The notes: generated from the letters alone by a model not told the origin. Positions 1 to 9,206 are shown, numbered from the stretch's first letter. The stretch: 64,000 bases of DNA from Brachyspira murdochii DSM 12563 (GCF_000092845.1 NC_014150.1:1979510-2043509); one strand, 5' to 3'. Program-made: numbers and translations.

Positions 1-25
1 AAGTGCTATATTATGTTAATTCTGC

Positions 26-54
26 TTGACAAAATTGCCGCTTCATAGTATGAT
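26..54 (+). promoter_or_regulatory. Sigma-70-type promoter for rpmF-plsX
   Basis: TTGACA at 26-31 and TATGAT at 49-54 are separated by 17 bp, close to the housekeeping consensus. Transcription would start near 61, leaving about 74 nt of leader before rpmF. The ribosome binding site AAGGAG lies at about 122-127. No other gene lies between this promoter and rpmF. Confidence 0.7.
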
Positions 55-134
55 AGTCTATACTTTATATTGTAAAATGCAACTATTATCTATTTTTAGT
101 TAATAGTCTCTAATAAATTTTAAGGAGAAATAAA

Positions 135-329
135 ATGGCAGTACCAAAGCATAGAAAATCGAAATCTAAAAAAAGATCAAGACAAGCCGCTAATGATAAA
201 AGATTCTTAGGTTCATTATCAATCTGTCCTCAATGCGGAGCAGAAAGAATGCCTCATAGAATTTGTCCTGAATGCGGTTTCTATAAAGACAGAGTAGTAA
301 AAGCTCCAAAAAGCCAAAATGCAGGCTGA
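135..329 (+). CDS. rpmF: 50S ribosomal protein L32
   Basis: Structural protein of the large ribosomal subunit. The 64-residue product has the family hallmarks: a Met-Ala-Val-Pro-Lys start, a basic N-terminal arm of Lys/Arg/Ser, and a zinc ribbon built from two CxxC pairs (CPQCG about residue 31, CPECG about residue 45). The length is normal. A strong AAGGAG ribosome binding site sits 7 nt before the ATG. As in many bacteria it is followed directly by plsX (28 bp gap), the start of a classic rpmF-plsX-fab operon. Confidence 0.97.
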   Translation: MAVPKHRKSKSKKRSRQAANDKRFLGSLSICPQCGAERMPHRICPECGFYKDRVVKAPKSQNAG

Positions 330-357
330 TAAAAATTAAAATTAACTAGGAAATATT

Positions 358-1377
358 ATGAATTTAGCCATAGATGTAGCCAGCGGAGAGAAACCTCTCG
401 AAGAATTAGTTCTTGGAGCAGTTAATGCTTTATCAGTAAATAATGATGTTAATTTAATATTAGTGGGCAATGAGAAAAGTATTACTAAAGTTTTATCTAA
501 AGCAAAATATGATCATAAACGTGTAGATATAAGACATACAGATGAAATAATAGATATGAATGAAAGTCCTGCTAATGGTATAAAGCATAAAAAGAATGCT
601 TCAGTTTTGATGGCTGCCCGTTTGGTTAAAGATAAAGAAGCTGACGGATTTTTCTCTCCGGGCAATACAGGAGCTACACTTGCTGCTGCTCTTACAGAAA
701 TAGGTCGTTTAAAAGGGGTTATGCGTCCTCCGCTTATATCTACGCTTCCGAAATTCGGCGGCGAGTTTTGTATGCTTGATATGGGTGCTAATGTGGATTG
801 TACTCCGGACTATATGGCACAGTTTGCTGTTATGGGCAGGGTATTTGCAAAAAGATATTTAAAGATAGAAAATCCTAGAGTTGGTCTTCTTAATATAGGC
901 GAAGAAGACTCCAAAGGTAATGCAGATACTAAAAAGTTTTTTGAACGCCTTCAGAAAATGAAAAAAATAAACTTTATAGGTAATGTTGAACCTAATGATA
1001 TGCTCAAGTCTGATTGTGTAGATGTTGTGGTTGCTGACGGGTTTGACGGTAATATAGTTTTAAAAACTATAGAGGGTACAGCAGCTTTTGTTGTAAATAT
1101 GCTAAAAGCTGAAGTTAAGAAAAATCCTGTAAGTGTTATGGGCGGGCTTATGATGAAGCCTGTATTCGGTAATTTGAAATCAAAAATGAGTTCTGATTCT
1201 TATGGTTCTGCTATACTATTAGGCTTAAACGGCGGTGCTTTTGTGGGTCATGGCAAAACAAGCGGAGTAGGTATGAAAAATGCTGTGCTTAATATGTATA
1301 GATTCTTGGATGCTAAAATTAATGAAAAGATAGCTAAAGAACTATATGATTCCGGAGCTAAAAGAAGAATATTCTAA
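358..1377 (+). CDS. plsX: Phosphate acyltransferase PlsX
   Basis: Converts acyl-ACP and phosphate to acyl-phosphate, the acyl donor for PlsY in phospholipid synthesis; a peripheral membrane enzyme. The 339-residue product is full length. It starts with MNLAIDVASG (family: IAIDAMGGD) and contains the conserved stretches FFSPGNTGA (about 98-106), LDMGANVDC (about 140) and VADGFDGNI (about 225-233). The gene sits between rpmF and a FabH-like gene, the usual rpmF-plsX-fabH order. The second residue of the N-terminal motif differs slightly from consensus (ASG for MGG), but the rest is canonical. Confidence 0.95.
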   Translation: MNLAIDVASGEKPLEELVLGAVNALSVNNDVNLILVGNEKSITKVLSKAKYDHKRVDIRHTDEIIDMNESPANGIKHKKNASVLMAARLVKDKEADGFFSPGNTGATLAAALTEIGRLKGVMRPPLISTLPKFGGEFCMLDMGANVDCTPDYMAQFAVMGRVFAKRYLKIENPRVGLLNIGEEDSKGNADTKKFFERLQKMKKINFIGNVEPNDMLKSDCVDVVVADGFDGNIVLKTIEGTAAFVVNMLKAEVKKNPVSVMGGLMMKPVFGNLKSKMSSDSYGSAILLGLNGGAFVGHGKTSGVGMKNAVLNMYRFLDAKINEKIAKELYDSGAKRRIF

Positions 1378-1419
1378 TAAAAAGAATATATTGATTATTG
1401 TTATTAAAGGAATTTTGTA

Positions 1420-2274
1420 ATGGTATACATTAAATCTTGTAAAAGCATTTATAAAAAAGAGCAAACCAATATGGCTGCTTCTGATTTAGCTTTGATTCCC
1501 ATTAATGAGGTTATAAAAGATATAGATGTTTCTGAAATAGATGCTATTATTTGTGCCACTGTTACTAAAGATTATGTTTATCCTTCTACTGCATGTATAT
1601 TAGCAGGAAAAATTAAGGCTTCTAATGCTTTTTGCTTTGATATAGAAAGTGATTTTACCGGATTTTTATCAGCATTGAGATTAGCTTATGCTTTTGTAAA
1701 GAGTAATAGATATAAAAATATTTTGGTTGCAGCAGTTGAATCATTCTATATATGTGATGATAAAGATAGATTTGATGATGCAAGTGTAGCTGTTCTAGTT
1801 ACCAATGAAAAGTCTGATATACAAATAGATTTTATAGATTCTGTAACTGACGGAAGTGCTTTAGAAAACTGCTATATACCTATGGGCGGAACTGCTAAGC
1901 CTTATACTAAAGAAGGTGTATTAAATAAAGAACACTTCATATCTATAAAAGACAGCAGCATCTTTGAAGAAGAGGCAAAAAAAGCTGCTTTATATGTTAA
2001 AGATGTTTTATCTTCTAATAATATAGAGCCTAACTATTATATACCTTCCTACTCAAGTAAAGCTGCTTATGATAATTTTGTTAATGCTCTATCAGTAGAT
2101 AAGGATATAGTATATTCAAAAATGGAAGATGCCCATTCTTCTTTAAGTGCTTCTTCTGGTGTGGCATTGTCTATGGCTTTGGAAGATGGGTTTATTAAAA
2201 AAAATAGTAAGGTAGCTGTATGCGGTTACGGAAGCGGTTATACCAAATCTGTAGCTGTTATTTCTATAAATTAA
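1420..2274 (+). CDS. FabH-like (KAS III fold) protein without catalytic triad
   Basis: Aligned by eye with E. coli FabH, the 284-residue product follows the beta-ketoacyl-ACP synthase III fold. IDAIICATVT, YPSTACILAG, FDIESDFTGF, a C-terminal AHSSLSASSG block and GYGSGYTKS all line up. All three catalytic residues are changed: the Cys of the family's AACxGF is Phe in ESDFTGF, the His of VPHQAN is Ser in IPSYSS, and the Asn of HGNTSAAS is Ser in AHSSLSAS. About 50 N-terminal residues of a normal FabH are also missing. The reading frame is intact, and AAAGGA precedes the ATG, so the gene is probably expressed. Its place after plsX suggests a lipid-synthesis role, perhaps structural or regulatory, but condensation activity is unlikely. 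Confidence 0.75.
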   Translation: MVYIKSCKSIYKKEQTNMAASDLALIPINEVIKDIDVSEIDAIICATVTKDYVYPSTACILAGKIKASNAFCFDIESDFTGFLSALRLAYAFVKSNRYKNILVAAVESFYICDDKDRFDDASVAVLVTNEKSDIQIDFIDSVTDGSALENCYIPMGGTAKPYTKEGVLNKEHFISIKDSSIFEEEAKKAALYVKDVLSSNNIEPNYYIPSYSSKAAYDNFVNALSVDKDIVYSKMEDAHSSLSASSGVALSMALEDGFIKKNSKVAVCGYGSGYTKSVAVISIN

Positions 2275-2336
2275 ACAAATATAATTAAATTAATAATAGT
2301 GTTTTAATTAATTTGATTAAATGAAGGATTGATAAT

Positions 2337-3644
2337 ATGAAATTAGGTAAATTTCGTTTTGGCGGAGTACATCCAAATGATAGTAAAGATACTGCCGAAA
2401 TCTCTTCATCTGCTCTTTCTGTATTACCTAAAACTGTTTTAATATCTATGGCTCAGCATATAGGTGCTCCTGCTAAAATGTTAAAAAATAAAGGTGATAA
2501 AATAAACAGAGGTGAGCTTATAGGCGAGGCAGGAGGTTATGTTTCCGGTAATGTTCATTCCTCTGTTACTGGAACTGTTGCTTCTGTAGATATAGCTCCT
2601 AATCCTTTGGGACGCGGTGCTAATGCTTTACTTATTAATGCTGACAGTGCTGCTGACAATTTGGCATACTATGAAAACTCAAATTATATGTCATTATCAG
2701 CAGAAGAAATGTCTAAAAAGATACAGGCGGCTGGTATAGTTGGTATGGGAGGTGCTACTTTCCCTACTAATGTTAAAGTTGATGGTGCTGCTAAGGGCGG
2801 CTGTGATACTTTGGTTATCAATGGTGTAGAATGCGAACCTTATATTACAAGCGACTATAGGCTTATGATAGAATATACCCAAGATTTATTTAAGGGTATT
2901 GAAATATTAAGAAAAATTATTCCTTCTGTAAAAAGAACTGTTATTGGTATAGAAAATAACAAGCCTAAAGCTATAGAAGAAATGACAAAAATAGGAAAAG
3001 AGTATAATGTTGAGGTTATGCCTTTAAGACTTCGCTATCCTCAAGGTGCTGAAAAAATGCTTATTGATGCTACTACTGGAAGAGTTGTCCCAGTGAGCAA
3101 ACTTCCTATGGATGTTGGAGTTTTAGTTGTTAATGTGGCTACTCTTTACGCTATATATGAGGCTGTTGCTAAGGATAAGCCTCTTATAGAAAGACTTGTT
3201 ACTGTTTCCGGAGATGCTATAAAAGAACATAAAAATGTTTGGCTTCCTCTTGGTACTCCTATTTCACATGTTGTAGAAGAGTGCGGCGGTATTACTGCTG
3301 AAAATGTTCTTATACTCGCAGGCGGTCCTATGATGGGTACAAGCGTTCCTAATACAGATCAATGTGTTAATAAAGGTACTAACTCTCTTCTTTTCTTGGA
3401 TAAAGATAAAATGCCTAAAGAGGTAGAATATCCTTGTATTAAATGCGGAAGATGCGGAAATGCCTGTCCTTTGAGATTATCTCCTACTGAAATCGCACAC
3501 ACTGCTAAAGCTAAAATTAAAGATAAATTAAATGATTTGGATATAGCAACTTGTTTTGAATGCGGAAGCTGTTCATACATATGTCCTTCAAAGATTCCTT
3601 TGGTGCAGTGGATTAGATTTGGTAAAGATTTGTTAAGAAGATAA
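2337..3644 (+). CDS. rnfC: Rnf electron transport complex subunit C
   Basis: NADH/ferredoxin-side subunit of the membrane Rnf complex, which couples electron transfer between reduced ferredoxin and NAD+ to ion pumping. The 435-residue product shows the RnfC N-terminal domain (KFRFGGVHP), the flavin/NADH-binding core with GMGGATFPT (about residue 137), and two C-terminal 4Fe-4S motifs, CIKCGRCGNACP (about 364) and CFECGSCSYICP (about 404). The length is typical of compact clostridial-type RnfC. AAGGA precedes the ATG. It heads rnfC-rnfD-rnfG; rnfD begins 15 bp downstream. Confidence 0.95.
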   Translation: MKLGKFRFGGVHPNDSKDTAEISSSALSVLPKTVLISMAQHIGAPAKMLKNKGDKINRGELIGEAGGYVSGNVHSSVTGTVASVDIAPNPLGRGANALLINADSAADNLAYYENSNYMSLSAEEMSKKIQAAGIVGMGGATFPTNVKVDGAAKGGCDTLVINGVECEPYITSDYRLMIEYTQDLFKGIEILRKIIPSVKRTVIGIENNKPKAIEEMTKIGKEYNVEVMPLRLRYPQGAEKMLIDATTGRVVPVSKLPMDVGVLVVNVATLYAIYEAVAKDKPLIERLVTVSGDAIKEHKNVWLPLGTPISHVVEECGGITAENVLILAGGPMMGTSVPNTDQCVNKGTNSLLFLDKDKMPKEVEYPCIKCGRCGNACPLRLSPTEIAHTAKAKIKDKLNDLDIATCFECGSCSYICPSKIPLVQWIRFGKDLLRR

Positions 3645-3659
3645 ATTAAGGAGATAATA

Positions 3660-4745
3660 ATGAAATTTTACACAGAATCATCTCCTCATATAAAAGACGG
3701 AGATACTACTAATAAGATAATGCTAAGAGTAATTATAGCTCTTTTACCTGCAGTTATATATAGTATTGTTTTGTTTGGGGCAAGAGTTATAGTTTTATAT
3801 CTTGCTGCTATTATAACTTGTATTGTTTCTACTATAATAGTAAAAAAAGTAAGAAAAAAACCTTTGATTCCAGATTATGCTGTAACAGTTACTGCTATAC
3901 TTCTTGTTATGACGCTTCCTCCTTCTGCTACTATTACTATGGTTGTAATAGGAAGTGTAATAGCGATAGTTTTTGCTAAAGAAGTTTTCGGCGGATTAGG
4001 TTCTAATATATTCAATCCGGCTTTGGTAGGAAGAGCTTTTCTTCAGGTGGCTTTTCCTGCTCAAATGACTATGTATACTCCTCCTAAAAATGTTCCTTTC
4101 TTAGGGGTGTTTGAAAATATACTTAAAGATTTCACTCTTACAGTTTCAGGGGCAAGTCAGTCTTTGGATGCAGTAAGTGCTTTAACTTCTGCTACTCCTT
4201 TAACTTTCCTAAAATACAATTCTATTGATTTCGGAGGTACTTTAGCTTCTCAAATACAAGTAGAATCACACTATTATTTACAGATGTTATTAGGAAGTAC
4301 AGCAGGTGCTATAGGTGAAACTTCATTCTTACTTCTTCTAATAGGCGGAATATTCCTCCTAATTACTAATACTATAGACTGGAGAATACCTCTAGGAATG
4401 TTTATTTCTTTGGTAGTTGTTAGCTTCCTTCTTTGTTTGGCTATGCCGGGTAAAGTTGCTTCTCCTATATATCAAGTATTAGCAGGCGGTTTCGGACTTG
4501 GTGCTTTCTTTATGGCTACTGATATGGTTACTTCACCTTCAAGTCATTTGGGAGCTTGGATATATGCTCTTTTAATAGGTGCTGTTCTTGCTATATTAAG
4601 AACTTTTGGTTCTTCTCCAGAGTATATGATGTATTCTATACTTATAGGTAATATGTTTATGCCTTTGATTGCTATGCTTACTCGTCCTTTGCCTTTCGGT
4701 AAAAAAGAGTTCCTTGCTATTAATCAGAAAGAAGGAGGTAAATAA
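3660..4745 (+). CDS. rnfD: Rnf electron transport complex subunit D
   Basis: Integral membrane flavoprotein of the Rnf complex. The 361-residue product has many hydrophobic helices (for example about 23-60, 75-105 and 215-340), the NIFNPALVGRAF signature (about residue 119) and the SATPLTF stretch (about 177-183). The Thr in that stretch matches the covalent FMN attachment site of RnfD/NqrB proteins. The start is immediately preceded by GGAG. Its stop overlaps the rnfG start by one base, so the two genes are translationally coupled. Confidence 0.95.
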   Translation: MKFYTESSPHIKDGDTTNKIMLRVIIALLPAVIYSIVLFGARVIVLYLAAIITCIVSTIIVKKVRKKPLIPDYAVTVTAILLVMTLPPSATITMVVIGSVIAIVFAKEVFGGLGSNIFNPALVGRAFLQVAFPAQMTMYTPPKNVPFLGVFENILKDFTLTVSGASQSLDAVSALTSATPLTFLKYNSIDFGGTLASQIQVESHYYLQMLLGSTAGAIGETSFLLLLIGGIFLLITNTIDWRIPLGMFISLVVVSFLLCLAMPGKVASPIYQVLAGGFGLGAFFMATDMVTSPSSHLGAWIYALLIGAVLAILRTFGSSPEYMMYSILIGNMFMPLIAMLTRPLPFGKKEFLAINQKEGGK

Positions 4746-5317
4746 TGAAAAAAGAAGTTGGTTATACTGCTGTTATTTCAGTTACTATTACTGCATTGCT
4801 TGCTGGTTTTTTACTTTCATTTGTGTATTCTTCTTTTGAAAAAGATATATTAGCTAACAATGAAAAAACTGTACTCAATGGTGTAAAAGCTGTTATTGAG
4901 GGTGCTGATGAGCTTGAAGGTCCTCTAACAGAAAACTCTGCATATCCATACTATATAGGAAGAAAAGCTGATGGCACTATAGTAGGTTATGCTATGCTTT
5001 CTTCAGCAGGCGGATATAATGGAGAGAATAAAGTGCTTGTTGGTTTTGATGCCAATATAGATACTATTACTGCTATAGTTGTTACTGAACAGGCTGAAAC
5101 TCCGGGGCTTGGTGCTAAAATTACTGAAGCTAGTTTTAGAGATCAGTTTAAAGGACAAAGCTCTATTATTCCTTTAAGTGTTGTAAAAGGAATAAAGCCG
5201 GAAGATGCCATTGAATCACAGATTGCTGCTATAAGCGGTGCAACTATATCTTCTACTTCAGTTGTTAATGCTGTTAATAGTGCTAAAGATGAGGCTGTTA
5301 ATTTATTTAAAAATTAA
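4745..5317 (+). CDS. rnfG: Rnf electron transport complex subunit G
   Basis: Periplasm-facing FMN-binding subunit of Rnf. The 190-residue product has one N-terminal membrane helix (about 9-30) and an FMN_bind domain. SGATISSTSV near residue 163 carries the Thr expected to bind FMN covalently, and GLGAKITE (about 122-129) is also family-typical. The start overlaps rnfD. A strong terminator follows at 5338-5378, so rnfE, rnfA and rnfB, which usually come next, are not in this operon. Confidence 0.93.
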   Translation: MKKEVGYTAVISVTITALLAGFLLSFVYSSFEKDILANNEKTVLNGVKAVIEGADELEGPLTENSAYPYYIGRKADGTIVGYAMLSSAGGYNGENKVLVGFDANIDTITAIVVTEQAETPGLGAKITEASFRDQFKGQSSIIPLSVVKGIKPEDAIESQIAAISGATISSTSVVNAVNSAKDEAVNLFKN

Positions 5318-5337
5318 GTTATATATATTCTTAAATT

Positions 5338-5380
5338 AAAGGCTTATAAGATGTGTATATTCATTTTATAAGCCTTTTAT
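5338..5380 (+). terminator. Rho-independent terminator after rnfG
   Basis: A perfect 12-bp stem (AAAGGCTTATAA at 5338-5349, TTATAAGCCTTT at 5366-5377) is followed by T residues. It ends the rnfCDG transcript. Confidence 0.85.
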
Positions 5381-5520
5381 ATTTATTATTTGTGTATCAT
5401 AAAACAATGCATTTAGTTTTTTAAACGGTTTAATCTCAATAAGAAATTAAATAAAACACAATTTTATATTATTAATAGACTTTTACAATAAAAAAGATAA
5501 GAGACTGCTATATTTATTCC

Positions 5521-6372
5521 TTAATCTTTTGAATATTGAATATTATCTGGAGATATTATAGTTTCTTTCTCTATATACTTAGCTGAAATAGGTACATTAT
5601 CATATCTTAATTTTATATCAAGTTTACGGTTATAATCAGCATATAAGAAATATAGATTAGGCAATATACTGTCATTATTATGATGGCTTTTTATCCAAAT
5701 GCCGTCATATAAAAGACCTTGAAATATTGTATACTCATCTATTTGACCTATACTTCCCCAGCTTCCTTCAAAGAAAACAGAAGGTATTTTTACCTTTACT
5801 TTATCATTTTCAGAATATGTAACAAAATCTTTATTTATATCTAAAGTTCTTTTTAATCCGTTTTTATCTGTATTAACTCTTGTACCGTAGAAATGAGCAT
5901 CTATTCCTTTTTTTTCTCCGGGTGCCTTATCTATAATTCCGCATATTATATCTGAAGTTGTTCTATTTTTTATATAAACATAACCAACTGTTTCATCATA
6001 AATTGGAAAATGAATCTCTCCAACCCATTTTCCATCACTTATGATATATCCGAAATACCTTTGATAATATATATTACTTTCCTCTTTTTCACAGCTATAA
6101 ATACTGTCTTTTGAAAAATTAACATTCTCTGATTTATTAGAAACTACCAAATTATTAATTGATCCATCAGATATGTAAACATCTACAGCTTTTGCTCCTT
6201 TATAATCCGAATTAAAAAATTTCCAAACAGCATTATATTTACTGTCAATACCTTTAACAGTGTATTTAGTCTCTTCAAGAATCGGACTAGTTACATTATT
6301 ATTTTTTTTGCTGCAGCTTACTGTCATTAATAAAAATATAAATGACAAAATATAGATTGTTTTTTTTATCAT
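5521..6372 (-). CDS. Putative lipoprotein of unknown function
   Basis: The 283-residue product begins with a charged n-region and a hydrophobic stretch ending in the lipobox MTVSC (Cys at about residue 20). It should therefore be exported and lipid-anchored. The rest is hydrophilic and rich in Asp, Lys, Ile and Tyr, with repeated short beta-like segments (for example YFGYIISDGKWVGEIHF, about 105-121) and no domain I recognise. It lies alone on the minus strand between the rnfG terminator and a hairpin at 6594-6628. It could be a spirochaete-specific surface protein. Confidence 0.75.
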   Translation of the reverse strand: MIKKTIYILSFIFLLMTVSCSKKNNNVTSPILEETKYTVKGIDSKYNAVWKFFNSDYKGAKAVDVYISDGSINNLVVSNKSENVNFSKDSIYSCEKEESNIYYQRYFGYIISDGKWVGEIHFPIYDETVGYVYIKNRTTSDIICGIIDKAPGEKKGIDAHFYGTRVNTDKNGLKRTLDINKDFVTYSENDKVKVKIPSVFFEGSWGSIGQIDEYTIFQGLLYDGIWIKSHHNNDSILPNLYFLYADYNRKLDIKLRYDNVPISAKYIEKETIISPDNIQYSKD

Positions 6373-6593
6373 AATATTTTATTCCTCTTGTATTACAACT
6401 TTAATTTAATAAAAATACTATCATATTAAATAAATACAATCTACCATGATTATTTAATAAAAATTATTATTAGGCAATAATCTTTTACAATTATTTGTAT
6501 TTTATAAAAAATTATAATAATTTAGGTATATCTATATATATTTTTTACATATTTGAAATAGCAGATGATTTTTTGTGTTATATTTGATAATAA

Positions 6594-6630
6594 AAAAGCC
6601 TGAATCCTTTTACAGAACTCAGACTTTTAT
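6594..6630 (-). terminator. Terminator downstream of the minus-strand PepSY-like gene
   Basis: Read on the minus strand, AAAAGTCTGA pairs with TCAGGCTTTT around a loop of about 15 nt, with one non-Watson-Crick pair, and is followed by a run of T. It ends the transcript of the gene at 6663-7043. Confidence 0.65.
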
Positions 6631-6662
6631 AATAAAAAAGTTAAAGAGATACAATAATAAAA

Positions 6663-7043
6663 TTATGCAAGTAGTATTTCGCCGTTATGTCTTATGCATA
6701 ATTCTAATGAATTAGTTAATTTTATTCTGTAAAACTCTATTCTTTTATTAATTTCAAATACATAAGCATTTTTATATTTTTTCATTATGCTTTTTACTTT
6801 ATGTGCTATATTTTTAGGAAGTATATTTTCAGATAATTTATCATCGCTGCTTATATAATTCCAAGAACCGTTTTTATCAAAGTTTATATATATTCCATTG
6901 CTCAATTTTATTTCATATTCATCTTTAACTTTATCAATATAAACTATTTTTGCTTTACTGTAATTAACAGCTATAAAATTTCTTATATTTTCTGGAAGTT
7001 TACTAGGTGTTATTTTTATAAAAAGTCTTAAATTATTAGTCAT
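6663..7043 (-). CDS. PepSY-like (beta-lactamase-inhibitor-like fold) protein lacking a signal peptide
   Basis: The 126-residue product has two copies of the small repeat seen in PepSY-like proteins: a 'LPxNI..FI..NY..AKIVYIDK' half and a 'LPKNIAHKVKSIMKKY' half. Each is followed by strands that end in hydrophobic-polar patterns (EIKLSNGIYINFDKNGSW; RIKLTNSLELCIRHNGEIL). The same arrangement occurs in the secreted proteins at 21046, 21668 and 46379. Those three have clear signal peptides. This one starts MTNNLRLFIKITPSK and has none, so it is either cytoplasmic or a copy that lost its export signal. The ATG is preceded by AGGAG. Ligand and function are unknown. Confidence 0.7.
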   Translation of the reverse strand: MTNNLRLFIKITPSKLPENIRNFIAVNYSKAKIVYIDKVKDEYEIKLSNGIYINFDKNGSWNYISSDDKLSENILPKNIAHKVKSIMKKYKNAYVFEINKRIEFYRIKLTNSLELCIRHNGEILLA

Positions 7044-7400
7044 TTGTATCTCCTTAATTGGTTATTGTAAAATCTCTTTACATTTATTATTATAGCAGAG
7101 AGCATGTTTTTTGCAATATTATTTTACAATTATTTTACAAAATTTTTACAAATATAAAATAAATTAGATATTCGTAATACATATCATACATATTCTGCTG
7201 TATTTGTAAAAATAATGTAAATAAAATCTGTTAAAAACTGTAGTTTCTTGATAATTACACTATTAAACTAGCATAAATATGGCGTATTTTTGATATTTAC
7301 AGAATATATAATAATATTTTTTTACAAAACTTTTTTATTTAAAGCATTTTTATATTAATTCGATAACTAAAGCGATACTTTAAATATAACGGCTTTTACT
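7044..7400. other. AT-rich intergenic region between divergent genes
   Basis: About 357 bp separate the minus-strand PepSY-like gene from the plus-strand peptidase gene. I see only A/T-rich promoter-like sequence and no open frame, hairpin or RNA gene that I can support. The downstream gene lacks a clear ribosome binding site. Confidence 0.5.
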
Positions 7401-8651
7401 ATGAAAATTATTAAATACATATTAATATACTCTTTTATGATAACATTAAGCAATCTGCTATTTGCTAATAGTTTCAAAGTAATATCAAGACAGGGAGAGG
7501 CATCTGTAATAGTTAATGAAGAGCATGCTGATATAGATGTTAAAAAAAGTTTTCCAGACGATTATTTCTCAATATCTACAAAAGAGGAATCATATTTGGT
7601 AATAGATAATGGGGAGAAATCTATTATACTTATGCCGAGTTCAAAACTAACATACGAAAGCAGCAATTTTACTTTGCATTCTGGGTATATGTATATAAAA
7701 AGCAAACATAATGATGATATTAATATGACTATAACAAAAGATGAAAGAGGATATGATTTTAAAGGAAAATCATTTGCTGTTGTAGCATATGATGATGAAA
7801 TATCAGTAATAACATATAATAACGCCGTAAAAATAACTCCTTCATCATCTTTAGGTGTAAGCTATTTTTTGGAGCCTAATCATAAAACTTCTATAATACC
7901 TATTCTTGACGGACCATACAGAACAACAGAAAATGAAAAATCGTTAATAGAAAGCGTATCAAGACAATTAGAAATGGAAGTTGCAAGCCATCTTAATGAA
8001 GATATAGACAGATATAATTTCAAGATAATGGAAGGAACAAAAAATGAAAACACAATATATAGAGTAGTTCACCCAGAAAAAGGACCTAATATATTTTTGA
8101 TAGTTCCGCATGGAAGCGAAAGAGTAGGAACTGATGTTGCTATGGAAAGAATTAATATGCCTATAAAAAAAGGAAGCCTTACTATAGTGCCTATTGCCGT
8201 ACCTGAAGCATACAGAAAAAATACTAGGGCAATAGAGGGACAGGATATTAATAACAGATTCTTTGATAAAAAAGTGAGCAGAACCGATACGGATAAATTA
8301 GCTAAAGAGTATATGAAAATGCTTGATGAATATGATATAGATGTGGTGCTTACTCTTCATGAGGGCAATGGATTTAAAGAGTTTTTCGGAGATTCTATTA
8401 TATATGACAGCAGAAAATTAGATGATAAAGTTGTGAGTGTGCTTAATAATATTAATTCAAGAATAGAGCCTATGAAATTTAAATTCAGACAAATGTATTA
8501 TCCTATGCCTACTACTATAACATATTATGCTGCTAAAAAAAATATAGAATCTTTTGGAATAGAATTAACTAGAAATTTGGATTATGATAAAAAAAGAATA
8601 ATTATGCATACTATATTAAGCGAATTCTTAAAAATATACGGTATGGAATAA
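7401..8651 (+). CDS. Exported FecR-like / M14-type zinc carboxypeptidase-fold protein
   Basis: The 416-residue product has a signal peptide (hydrophobic 5-20, ending LLFANS). A beta-rich N-terminal half resembles FecR-type domains (about 25-150), and the C-terminal half carries the M14 metallopeptidase layout. Visible zinc and catalytic candidates are HGSE (His237, Glu240), an Arg in NNRFF (Arg286), LHEG (His320), and a late Glu in FGIELTR (Glu388), the position of the general base in M14 enzymes. It probably hydrolyses a peptide or amide bond in the envelope, perhaps in peptidoglycan. The exact substrate is unknown. yjbQ follows 41 bp downstream. Confidence 0.75.
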   Translation: MKIIKYILIYSFMITLSNLLFANSFKVISRQGEASVIVNEEHADIDVKKSFPDDYFSISTKEESYLVIDNGEKSIILMPSSKLTYESSNFTLHSGYMYIKSKHNDDINMTITKDERGYDFKGKSFAVVAYDDEISVITYNNAVKITPSSSLGVSYFLEPNHKTSIIPILDGPYRTTENEKSLIESVSRQLEMEVASHLNEDIDRYNFKIMEGTKNENTIYRVVHPEKGPNIFLIVPHGSERVGTDVAMERINMPIKKGSLTIVPIAVPEAYRKNTRAIEGQDINNRFFDKKVSRTDTDKLAKEYMKMLDEYDIDVVLTLHEGNGFKEFFGDSIIYDSRKLDDKVVSVLNNINSRIEPMKFKFRQMYYPMPTTITYYAAKKNIESFGIELTRNLDYDKKRIIMHTILSEFLKIYGME

Positions 8652-8692
8652 TATTTAATAAAAAAATATAAAAATATAACTTGGAGAAAATA

Positions 8693-9109
8693 ATGAAATC
8701 TTACAGAAAAGTATTAGAAATAAATTACCCTAAAAGAAGAGGATATATCAATATAACACCAGAGGTACAAAAATGTTTAGATGAAAGCGGCATAAAAGAG
8801 GGACTAGTTTTATGCAATGCCATGAATATAACAGCAAGCGTATTTATAAATGATGATGAAAGCGGACTTCATAATGATTTTGAAGTGTGGCTTGAAAAAT
8901 TAGCTCCGGAAAAGCCTCATATCCAATATAAACATAACGGATACGAAGATAATGCTGATGCTCATATGAAAAGACAATTAATGGGAAGAGAGGTTGTTGT
9001 AGCTGTTACAGATGGGAAATTAGATTTCGGAACTTGGGAGCAAATTTTTTACGGTGAATATGACGGAAAAAGATTAAAAAGAGTATTAATAAAAATCATA
9101 GGCGAATGA
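8693..9109 (+). CDS. YjbQ/UPF0047 family protein (secondary thiamine-phosphate synthase type)
   Basis: The 138-residue product carries the YjbQ signature: a His/Asn/Asp block [13 protein letters not shown] (about 83-95) and [19 protein letters not shown] (about 109-127). Family members have weak thiamine-phosphate synthase activity in vitro; their true role is unclear. I place the start at the ATG at 8693 because GGAG at 8683-8686 sits 6 nt before it. The upstream in-frame TTG at 8681 would overlap that ribosome binding site. Confidence 0.88.
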   Translation: MKSYRKVLEINYPKRRGYINITPEVQKCLDESGIKEGLVLCNAMNITASVFINDDESGLHNDFEVWLEKLAPEKPHIQYKHNGYEDNADAHMKRQLMGREVVVAVTDGKLDFGTWEQIFYGEYDGKRLKRVLIKIIGE

Positions 9110-9178
9110 TTATTGATTATATATAAAAATAAACTATCATATTTTTTATATCAGCTAAATATTATGAGTTAAACACTA

Positions 9179-9206
9179 TTGACATTATACTATACTTGGG
9201 TATAAT
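9179..9206 (+). promoter_or_regulatory. Consensus sigma-70 promoter
   Basis: TTGACA (9179-9184) and TATAAT (9201-9206) match consensus perfectly with a 16-bp spacer. The only thing downstream on this strand before the convergent gene at 9335 is the broken 27-codon ORF at 9244-9327, preceded by CGGAG. An RNA of roughly 110-120 nt starting near 9213 is predicted. Confidence 0.75.
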
